From contig OW804099.1 of the NCBI GenBank assembly GCA_942159475.1, positions 14,700,999 through 14,764,998 of the forward strand: 64,000 nt of DNA, read 5' to 3'. Of this stretch, positions 27,001 to 39,000 are shown in pieces. The translations under genes and the position numbers were made by a program. Numbering within the stretch: the first letter of the stretch is position 1; every line of letters begins with the position of its first letter. Under the pieces are notes generated by a model. That model was not told where the DNA came from. It saw only the letters and a program-made list of their open reading frames with translations, and did not search any database. Source of the stretch: Sthenelais limicola. Its lineage: Eukaryota > Annelida > Polychaeta > Phyllodocida > Sigalionidae.

Positions 27001-30000
27001 TGAAACCAAATCATTTTCATTGAGCACTTGGCAGAACATCATGCAGAAATATGTTATAGCTGACACTGACATAACAAGGGGGTTGCTTTCCATGGAAGCT
27101 CGCACCCGCGCAATATTCTCTGCATTCACATGATGGTCAATGAAGTCCAGCACCGCTGGTCTTGTCAGTCCCACAACTTCAAGGACTGGTTTACTTTTGA
27201 TGTGTTTAAGGTCATGATATGGTCTGAGGTAGAAAAGTACAAATGGTCAGTAATACTCTTTTATAGTGATGGTCCATGTGCCATAAAGTACTGTAAATAT
27301 CTAGCTAATTGATAGCTGGGTTATCAAGAAAGCTTTAATCAAGGCAATACATGCACTAATAATGGGTTCAAGCCCTGAGTGTATTGTATGTTGTAATTCT
27401 CCTACCTGGATGCCAGAATCAGCATGGCATTTCCCAGCACCTGCCTCTGGAGCAGGTTTATGCACCACTCAATAGGCTCAGCTTTATCACCCAGAGAAAG
27501 GACCTTGCAATGCTTCAAACTTTCTTCCAGTCCTGGAAACTCATCAACACCATCTGCAAAGACACCACCAACACATGAACACTCAATGCAGGATTATGAT
27601 TTTTCTTTGGCTGTTAAGTATATTTTTGGCCAATGAAATGTTCAATTAAAAACCCATCGATGACCATTAGGTAGGTAAATACAATGCTTTCTAGAAGGGA
27701 AAGAAGTATGCATTTGTATTGGCCAAAGAGATAATTAGATAATCAGCAAACATATATTAGGGGTCATATCTAAATAGTTTGGCAGAGATTACAATTGTTG
27801 TGAAAATTGCCTTGTACAGGGTTGGGTATTTCATTGAAATTTGTGCCCAGACAATGCTAACAATACGATGATCCCGACTTAAGCAGTTGACTCTTTACTA
27901 TAGGCAAAAGGAGGTAGTAAAGGTGCACCCAGCACTACTCCTCCACACATGCTCACTTCAACGCCTACGGCGGCTAGAGTGCAGCCCTATTTACCATTGT
28001 AATTAACAATTGTTCTTACACCAATAAATTCGGAATTATACATTTTCAGGGGTAGAAAATACTGGTCTTTCTGATTCTGAACTTTATTTAATTGTATTTT
28101 GAAAGGAAATTGTGTAATCAATAGTAACATTTCGGAAACTGGGAATCAGGCCTTGACCGGAAATATACATGTAGGCTGGTCTTGACCGGAAATAGTCCTT
28201 TCCTACCTCTTTTGCAGTTGAGGATAGTATGTCAAAATGATCGTATTGTAACATGTTAAAAGCATGATGCCATACCTAGAAAGACCAACAAATTGGAATC
28301 GTCCTCAAATAGTTCCTGTGAAATAGTACCAACATTGGTCCTCACAGTGTAGACACTGAACCTTCTGAAAAGTTCTACCAGGGACATGGGGGTTTTATCA
28401 AGAACTGTCAGATTACGAATGTTGAACAAAAATGCAGCCTTGAAGTGTATAGCCCAGACATTCTGTGCCCAGAGTCTCATTAACTTCTGTACCAGTGTCG
28501 ATTTTCCAATTCCCGCTCGTCCCTCCAACAAAAGGGGCCTTTTCTTTCCTGTGGAGTCATTGGCCACATAGTTAAGGATGTCTTCTATCTCTATGTTCTC
28601 AGCACCAGTTCTCTCCAGGTAGTCCTGGTAGTGATCAGGCAGGGCATCATTGATCTCATTCATCCTCTCATATCCACCTCCAGTCACCAGACGGATCTTC
28701 ACAAACTGTGTGTCCAGGTCAATCTTCTTATCAGGGTTCCTGTTAGTTACATGACCAATCTGCAAAACAGCAGCTTTCAGTGGGTCATCAGCTCCTGTAA
28801 AGATAAACCACATTATTTATTGATTATTCATTTCCAACATTTTAGTGATATCAGAACATATGTGTACATCCTTTTTTTAAATACAAATGTTGATAATGAT
28901 ATTCAAAATTGTATTAGCCCTGTGGGTGATATGGGCTATCTGATACAGATAGATGGACATGGTAGTCTGTAGCTGAGATGGTGGGGTACATAATTATGTA
29001 AAATGGAGCTTATCTATAATAGGTTGTTGGACATGGTAGATGGTAGCTCAGATAAGAAGGCACTAGACATGTAATATAATATGGTGGTTGGAGTTTGGTT
29101 CCTGAATGGGGCAGGTCTGTATTTTCTACCTGGAGGCACTATGTTTTTCATATAATAGTACATACAGTTTTGATTTAGCTAAATGAGAATTGTACTGGGG
29201 TTTGTATAAAAGTGAAGCTCATCCTACCTGTTATATCGATTAATGGCATGGCTTCCTCTTCATCCTCCTCCTCAACATTTGGATGTGTATTTCTCTTCAG
29301 GATACAGTTTACCTTATTCACAATCCTTTGCCTAAAGTGATGTATGCGGGGGTGCCTACAAGGTTGGTACCAGTGAGGGATATCAGCTAACTATGAATCA
29401 TATTTAGAAAATGTCTAGGGACTAAGTAATTATGCCTTTAAAGAGTATACAACAGATTATCCATTTATTACAGATATTCCAGCCAGTACCCAGTTATCAA
29501 CCTGGTGACAGCGCTTTGTTGAAAAAAAAATCAGGAAATGAATTTAGTTTTCCATTGGAGTTATCATCAAAGTTTTTAAACCAAGTAATTATAAAAATGT
29601 GGTTCAACAGAACATGTTTTTCCCCTATTGTACCACAAATCATAATAGCACAATAATGATTGATGTACAATATAATAGAAAAGATTTATACAGGAAACTA
29701 TACAAATCATATCAAAACAGATACAAGTAGTGTAATGTGTGTACCTTTTCTAAGTTAAACATTAAATCTAGGAATCAATCTATGTATTGTTGACAAAAGA
29801 CAAAACATACTTACTGTGAGAAAAAACAACTGAGAACAACTGGGCAGATGACAACTAGCAGGAATACTGTCACTGGTAAACCAATAACCAAAGCTGGATT
29901 TGTTACACCTAGAATAATGAATGGTAGGCATGGTAAAATAACAGGTTACTCATAATTTGGTACACCTAGAACAGTAAGTGGTATGTTTCTTGAAATAAGA

Positions 30001-33000
30001 AGGGATAGCTGAAAGGATAAGTTGGCAGTCAGGCCAGTGAAGGAGAAAAATGGGGCAGTCAGGTAGATGGTGCAGGGGGATGCTGCTATCTGATATCATA
30101 ACTTCCATATTTGACCAACCTTTACATTGACCACTGAGTGTTCATGTACCATCAGCAGTACAGACAGCATGAGGAGAGGTACCTACATTATACTAACCTT
30201 TACATTGACCATTGAGTGTCCATGTACCATCAGCAGTACAGACAGCATGAGGAGAGGTACCTACATTATACTAACCTTTACATTGACCATTGAGTGTCCA
30301 TGTACCATCAGCAGTACAGACAGCATGAGGAGAGGTACCTACATTATACTAACCTTTACATTGACCATTGAGTGTCCATGTACCATCAGCAGTACAGACA
30401 GCATGAGGAGAGGTACCTACATTATACTAACCTTTACATTGACCATTGAGTGTCCATGTACCATCAGCAGTACAGACAGCATGAGGAGAGGTACCTACAT
30501 TATACTAACCTTTACATTGACCATTGAGTGTCCATGTACCATCAGCGGTACAGGCAGCATGAGGAGAGGTGCCTTCCCATCTGTAGCCTTCATCACATGT
30601 CACACTCACTACATCAGTGTACACATGGTCACTGCCGTCTAACTGACCATTGGATACTGGGTTTTCATAGCATTGTAAACCTGAATGAAAAGTGATGTTT
30701 TTGTTAATTCATATCATTATAGCTTCATTTTAGTATAGTCAACATTGTCAATAATAAAAGAGGGAACTCTCGAGCTGTATGACAAAAGGACATGACAATA
30801 TTTGGGTTAATGCAATAGCGAGGGTGTTTTCAAATCATTTGTAATTGCTTCACAGTGTTTGGGACAATTGGTAGGAGTTCTATTGGACAAATTGAATCTA
30901 AAGAGCCACAAAGTTCTAATATAAACCATTCATATTTACATGCCCTGCCATCAAAACACATATAACAATTTATGTGCATATATGTTCTCCCATAAAATTG
31001 TTTCCCTCTTCCTGGTGCAATGCCATAGAGACAAGTGAATTAAAATTAAATTTGATATTTTCAGTGTGTATTGAGGCCTAAGAATGGAATGTGCATATAA
31101 GAAAAATAATATTGACATTTGTGTGGAATAAGATTGCATATTTAGCAACTTATAGCTTTTACCTTTGCATTCACCATTCAGCTTCCAGATGCCATCTTTT
31201 GTGCAGGTAGCATGAGGTACACTACCCTTCCATCTGTAGCCCTGATCACACACAATGGTGGCAGTATCATTGTACCTGTACCCTGCTCCCTCTATTATAC
31301 CATTCAGTTCTTGTATAGGTTCAGTGCATTGTATTCCTAATTAAACCAACGTATAGCTTATTGAAGATTGTTTTACAATGTATTTATTCATCTATTTATT
31401 TATTTATTTATTTGCATTTCACATCTGGCCTCAAATGAACTCCAAAAAGCAAGATCCTGGGGTATCAAACAAATATATGCAAGGTAAACCCCAATGCATT
31501 ATAGCTAAGGATATTAATAAAAGGTTGTGAGTAGAGTGTTATATGAATAATGAGTCTATATGGCTATAAAGAATTATGTCTAAAATATTGGAAAGAACTA
31601 CAGTGTATAGAAAGAAGTCCTAAGGCTCAGATCCTAAGATCTAGAATGGTCTTTATTGTAGAACCGGTATACAGTTACATTGTTGATACATGTGCCTATA
31701 GCCCATTGGAGGAATATCTAATGAGGGGTGGGTGTTACCCACTCCTCTACATGTTACCGTATTTAGAGCAATAAATTTCTGGTTCTTATTACCTTATAAT
31801 TTGAGTGCAGGATGTTTGGTCCAATTATTAAATTACATCATAACAATAAATGTTAATTATGATCATTAAAGTGATTACTCATTGTTACGTTATTCTTACG
31901 TAACATGATGTAACACCACCCCCCCCCCCCCTCTGACAGCTCTGTGCCTCGACTGAGGGATAAGCTGACAGTGGGGCAGGAAGGAAATGTCGAATGTTTC
32001 ATAACCAATTCTTAAAATGTGATATTCTGCATTGCGTAGCCTGTACCACGTGCGAATTTACCATATAGACATTCTCATATAACCAATGCAGTGTCTGACA
32101 CTCTATGTTCCTAGTATGTCAAACCACCACACTCCCATTATTACCTCATGACTATGCTCATTTATGCACGTCATACCCTATCGGTTCATATCCCGATTTT
32201 GTGTTCATATGACCTTTACCTATATCTACATATTCTACTTACTTAATGCATATATATGTCCTAAAGTCCTAAAGTCCTAAAGTAACAAATGTAAATACCT
32301 GCTTATTCATATTCTTATACCCAAATAGCTCGGCTAGTACTACCGTTATCTTTACCTTTCTACCATAGTTACCTTCTTATTTGTATTATTAAACTGCAAT
32401 AGATACATCCTCTATGTTACCTACCAACATCCATCGTAAACACCTTTTCTATGTCCTAACCAAAATATGTAGCAGAGTACCTAATCTTTATAACCTAAAT
32501 AGTAGATACACCTTCTATTTTTCTATCCGTTATATAGTAGATACATTTTCTATTTTTTGCAAGATATATACTAGATATACTTTCTATTTTCTATAAGATA
32601 TATATAGTTGATACTTTATCCAATCTTATCTTTTGTCGTTGTGTGGATTCCTCGGCACTCATCAACCTGTCCATATAGTTGTCATCATTATCATTTAGAC
32701 AAACACTTCATACGCCTAAGAATTATTGTACTCATGTGAGTACATCGTCACCGTATTGCTAACCAAGTGTTCGTTGTTCTTGCTTCTGCAGATCTGGTCA
32801 CTTGCCGCGCTTGCATATTTTTCTCATGTCACTAAACGTCCATTATGTTAGATATTGTTCGAAATCATAGTATCTCAAAAGTCGGTTCATTACTGCTTTT
32901 GTCTATTTCGTTTACTGTCTTTATATCTGATGAGCCTGCTTTAATCAACTTCGTCCAAGGATCCCCCTCTACCGTATCCAAATCGTAGGGAGTCATAGGA

Positions 33001-36000
33001 TGGCGGTCCACCTGATGGTGCACCACCTTGGCGATCGCCTGAAGGGTTCAAAAGGCGTCTATTATCTCCTGACAATTGACGCCGCCTTGCTAGTATCCTA
33101 GAGGCAATCTGCCGATAAAATTCTTCTCTATCGTCTCCCGTCAGAGTACGGGTCCAGGGCTCCGAAACAGTCCTTGTTATACTACCCCTTCTTGGTCGTT
33201 GACCTCTCCTTTCAACTACATCACTGGCGTCCGTGTTAGACCTCGCCCTCCCGTATTTCACAAATAGTCGGGCTCCAATCTCTGATCCTTGGTCTATTGC
33301 AAAATAAAATAGAAATAGAAGAAGACACATATGCATCCCCGTTATAAAAACAGACTTGTACTGTTGGTCATATTTAATTGCTTGACATTGTTAAAACAAT
33401 CTGACATATGGTTTAGTGACCTATGTCTCGTGTGTTCCATGACGATAGGCGTCATACACTCCTCATGAACGTTCTGTTTTATTGTGTTTCTTGCATGGAG
33501 CATCCTACAGGTGATGCACCCGATGGCGTCCGGCCCTCGTCTTACTGCATCCACAGTCTCTTTCCCTAAAAGAAAACATTACCATTCACCAATACAATGG
33601 TTGCTTTTGTTTTTGTTTGAAAATTTTGTAATATGGCCTAATTCTGTCATGCGACTGTGGATTTGAATTGTTCTGCTATGGAAACGTGTCTTAACCGCCG
33701 CATCGACTCTCCTTTCAGCCGCTGAGGCGAAGTTCCCTTTATTAACACCAGCCGGCGCCAGTCGTGCATTCCCTACAACATACTCGATACTCTATCCCTA
33801 TGTGCATGAATCGATTACTATGTTATCCCTATTATATTCTCTCTCGTACCGAAATTCAGTATGCTTTTAATCCCTGCAACTTCATAGTGTGTATTATTCT
33901 TTTTCATGCTCTATAATCCCCTTCCTAATCTTCTTTTCTGTACTTCTTAATCAAATGCTAATTCTTACTTGCAGTATATCTTATATGCTTTTTATTTTCA
34001 ATTACTAATCACTATCATCATGCTGTTCATGCAAAGACAAGGACTTCGTTGCACTCACAATCCATGGGAGGTGTCCATACCTTTGGCCCAGGGTACGTTA
34101 ATGGGTGTCCCTCGTGCAGGCATTATCACCAATACGTAGTACGCATGTACATCCCTCGCCACGGCCTTTTCTAACACGTCCTTGTGTCGATAGCTGACTC
34201 TGAGGTTCATGGGTAGATCGATCTCTTTTCTTATTGAGTTGACTGATATTGTTAGTGGGCCTGACCATCGCATGTTTAGCTTAACAGAGGTGCAGCACCT
34301 CATGCTGGTGACGTCGTGGAGGGTCAGTCGAGGGGCAGGTGAGCTACATAAGATCCCAGAAGGCTCATAGGGGAGTTGTGCCAGGTGAATGGTGGAAACT
34401 ATGCCCTCAGCATGAATTCTTAACAAAATCCATGGCGCTGAGTCATCTTCTCCCATTGCTTTGCATCTTTTACAACACCATACTTTGGGAACACGCGCCC
34501 AAATGTCCCTTCTGTGTTTCCAGATTAATTTCAACAATTTCCACACGAGTATCGTGGCCAAAATATACAAAAATATCCTATAGCTTTCTATTGGGCTCTT
34601 CTGGTTCATTTGGGGTTCTGATTGGGGGTCGTCAAAATATTGTTTGAGATCATCATATCCCAGGTCGATGTCTGGGACCTTCGGTTTGCTTAGGTTAATT
34701 TTCAGGCTTTCAGCCACCCTTGTCCACGCTAGTATCGTGGCCAGCTTGTTAACCCTATATAGGAGGAAGAGAGATAACACTATAGATATTAAGCTAATAA
34801 TTACTGAAGAAACACTCGTTCCGGGGTGTGCTGACAGTTCTTCCGCTGTGGCCTTAAACTTTTCCCATTTGTCATTCTCTATTTTATCTCTTTCTAACAG
34901 TTCTTTTGCCAAAAATACTGAGTGCATTCCCTTTTGAATAGTGTGTTGCGGTATATGCGAAAGTCTCCGAACCATATCTTATTTTAACCATTGCACCGTG
35001 CAGTGCTGCACCTGTAAGATTATAGTATGGCACTTCAAATGCTGCAATTATTGCTAAATTAAAACCAGTTCTGACTGAAATGTCCGATTTCTCATGTATT
35101 TTGCAATTATTTCTCGGCGAGTTGAGGAATATTTGCCCTATATGTAAGGCACAGGAGCACGGCACTGTTATCACTGCCAGTAAACTCATTTGGACCGGTA
35201 TATTAGCTTTATGCTGGCATATCAGCAGGGCCGGTTCATTCTGGCCCACTATTAAATGATCAATTTGATTCAAAGCTAAGTGAAAATATGGAACTCTCTC
35301 AGTCAGAAATATCGTAAAATTGCACAACGCATGTACTGCTTCTGGAATATCCTTTAATAGAGCCGTGAAACATGACTGCGCTCCCTCATGTGTTTCCGGC
35401 GGAGGTTCAAAACACGCTATTTTTGACTTGTATTTTGTACACTTAGATAGGGCATGGTTATCTATCACCACATACGAATTATGGTATTTTGATTCTGCTA
35501 ATAGTGTGGGGGGTCTGTGCGCCAATTCTGTGAATCCCACCAATTTCTCTTTGTCTGTATGCAATGGGACCCCAAATACAATGGGCGCATAAGCTACATA
35601 TTCCCTGTGGGAGAAGGTCAGCACCACCGTCAAGTGTATGTACAACGTGTTATTAGTAAAATAGGATTGTTTTACTTCGTTATCCATAGATAAAGATTCC
35701 TCTAATATCTCAGAATCCGGGTGATTTGTTTTTAGTGTTTTTCTAAACTTGTCAAAAAGAGAAGATAATTCGTCCTGAGAAATTAGTGGCAAGGGCATTT
35801 TATGTCTATCTAACCTTTCAAATCCTGCTAGTATGGCTTCTGCTGAGTCTATATACTGGATTAATGAAATCATATTTAACGACGCTTCATGTAGCATCGA
35901 GTGTAACGCTATGTTCTCTGTCATGTTTGTCACCAGATCGGCAAACACATATTTATTGCAAAGGTTTTCATTTCAGTTGAGTAATTTCTGAATATGTCGG

Positions 36001-39000
36001 TAATTTCGTCGACATGGACATCGGAATACTTGTACAGGTCCCGTATCTGTTGTGCAAGAGCTAGCGTGACCTTATCTCTTGCCACATTAGACATTCGATT
36101 AGCCTTAAATAACCTTACAAACGTTTCCAATTTGCGTTCTATCTTGTCTAAATCTGGTTGTGTCGCCGTTCCTATAGCTACTTCTAGCCAATCGCCCAGT
36201 GGCTGTAGCGGCGCACTTCTCCTTTTTCTAGATGAAGTTCTCTCATACCGAACAATTGTTTCATTAATCCTGTCATATACCATCTCAGCTTCTCTGAATA
36301 TTTGATATGTAAACTGTTTGATGTTAGTAAATAGTCTTTTTAATTTCGGAGTGCCTTTCGGCGCTATTGAGTAGTGAACCGTCTTAAAGTCAGGTTTAGT
36401 TAGGGTCATGGGCAAAGCAAGCCGAATTTCCCTCTCTTCAACATCCGTGTAGATTGATTTACTTAATCTTTGGAAAGCCACTCCATAATTCTGACGCAGG
36501 AGATACTCCGATCTCCCTAAGTTGATGTAGATGCCAAGCATCCTACAAAAGGTAAAGCACAACGTACACTAATAGCGATTCATGAATTCGTTTCAAATTC
36601 CCTCGTCGCTCTCTCGCCCTTATATAGTCTTTGCCACATATAATCAGGTACCTTTGTGTTATTCTCCCTTTTTTCTTTTTTTTTTCAAGTGTCAAAACTC
36701 AGAACGATTAAGATACAATTCTTTAGACAGGGCCAAACAAAAACTTACCAAACTAGAAGCCACAGTCTCATCGTTGTGTAGTTTTGGTTGAGCTCGGCCT
36801 AGTCTCCGTACAATGTGATAACAGGGCCTGTTCCCAAGCAAGTGGGGTGGTAATCGAGGCGTCTTGGGTTATGTATGGGTTGCCCCCAATTACGACACTC
36901 CCCTAATTCGACCTCTTGACCAATGACACTCACCCCTACCAACTCTTTCAGTTTGAGAGTTGGCATGCAGCCAATAACAGGGACAGCCACTATGTTACAG
37001 CTCTCCCGTAACATACACTTACAATTAATACGTATGAATTTGTTCTTCCTAAGGATTATCATGACACTTTCTGTCCGCCTCTGTCTTATCACATCCCCAC
37101 GCTCTGAGCGATGACTTTTCCCCTTTTCTTATCTCTTGTTTCTCTTTTTTTTTTTTTTTTTTTCTTTTTTTTTTTGTTTTGTTTTCCTTCTTCCCTATTT
37201 CAATATTAGATCATGCCCAGATTATATCTTAATGTTTTTAATATCTGTGGCGTGCCTGCCATGGCTAATTTTATATGACGAACATGAATTGGTTTTTTCA
37301 ATTCTTTTCCATTCTTCAGGTCATATAATTTTACCGTGTATTCTGATGGTAGTCTTATCACTAATAGCGGGCCTTCAAACAAATTCTGGAACTTCTTCGC
37401 CGTGTTGGGAATTAATAACTTGTGTATTTTGGCATACACTATGGATCCTACCGTTATTTTATGGGGCTTCGCATTGCTGTCATACCTGTTTTTCATCGCT
37501 TGTTGTTTGGTTACTAATATCGCCTCTGCCTGCTCAGCGATTTTGCTCTGAGTGGTAACAATGGATATTAGTTGTTCTAGGACCGTTTTATCAAACAATG
37601 AGTCCCCATGAATCGGTGCCTCGGCCGCTATTGTGGGGGCTCTGCCCATTGCAAGTATGTACGGACTTACATTTGTTGCATAGGCGGGTGATACATTCAG
37701 CGTGAATTGAATCACTGAAAGGTATAAATCCCAACTTGTTTGTTTGTCTTGTAAGAACGTTCTTAAGCAGCCTATGATGGCTTGATTTGCGCGTTCGACA
37801 TTCCCACAAGTCTGGGGCGAATAACTTGATGAGAAGATTTGTTTAATCCCCCATGCCTTACACTTATCTTTGAATGTATTTCCCACGTAACAGCTCCCAT
37901 TATCGCTGTACAGATGAGTAGGTATTCCCACATATGCCACTACTTTCTCAAAGAATTCTTTAGAAACTCTCTCGGCTGTTATGGCTGGTGTGGGCCATAT
38001 AAATGTAAATTTTGAATAGAGGCACACACACACTTGAATGTACATGTTATTACGCTGAGTTCTTGGTAATGGGCCCATTGCGTCTATCATCAGGTAGCTG
38101 AATGGTCTTGGGGCCCTAGATCTCAACGTCATTGGTAACTTAATAGGGTGTTTAACTGATTTCGCCCTTAAACATTCATGACAAGATTTAATTATTTCCA
38201 ATATGTCGCTGGCCATTCTTGGCCAATAAAACCTGCTTTGAATAATCGCTAATGTCTTTGTATACCCTACATGGGCCCCTGAAGCATGTCCATGGATAAA
38301 TCGCGTTAATGGTTCTACTAAAGTCGTGGGAATTACCACTTGGAATGTTTTCTCTTTATCCATAGACTTTGTATGCTTTGGTAACCTACACAGCAACCCC
38401 TTCCTTTCAAAGAATAAATCGTGTATTGTCAACACCTTTCTTGCTAAGCTTTTTTGTCTGGGGATTATCCCTAACTCAATATAATCCTTCATAGCTACAC
38501 AAAAAGTGTCCTTCTGTTGTAAGGTTTTAATCATATCCACTGTCGGAGGACCAACTAATTTGTTGTCCTTATCCTGTCCCTTACATAGTATTGGTAATTT
38601 TGCCTTTATTATCTGATCCTTCAACGCCATAGGTTGCTGAGGTGTAGGTCCCCTCTTATTTGTATGATCTAATTCGGTCTTCTGCTCTGCGTTCACTCTT
38701 GCATCACCTTCCTGTCCTAATTGATTGCCCCCTGGTGGCCTTTCTTTTATGTTCCCAGTCATATCCTTTTCCTCCTGTCTTTGATCTATCACCTTCTGGG
38801 CCCTGGTTTGGACGGGTGCCAACATGTGTTGCATCGGTCCCTTACATCCCCTGGATACTGAACCGCCATTTACCCACGCAATATTACTGACTGACTGAGC
38901 CTGGACACCTCTTCTAATCAGTTGTCCCTGTTTCAAATCGATCAATGGGGGCAATTTCTCGCTATTCACCTGGGCTTCCTTACAACTTGCCTTCAGAATC

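Noticed and set aside
30127..30642. Plus-strand 171-codon frame with a repeated 26-residue unit
   Set aside because: It is the antisense of the 78-bp CCP-derived minisatellite. The unit length is a multiple of three, which keeps any frame open by chance.
31550..31774. 74-codon plus-strand ORF found identically at 44521-44745
   Set aside because: Both copies lie inside the LTRs of the gypsy-type element, antisense to it. Identity reflects LTR identity, not a gene.
37136..37558. Phe-rich plus-strand ORF
   Set aside because: Starts in a long T run and continues antisense to integrase; low complexity.
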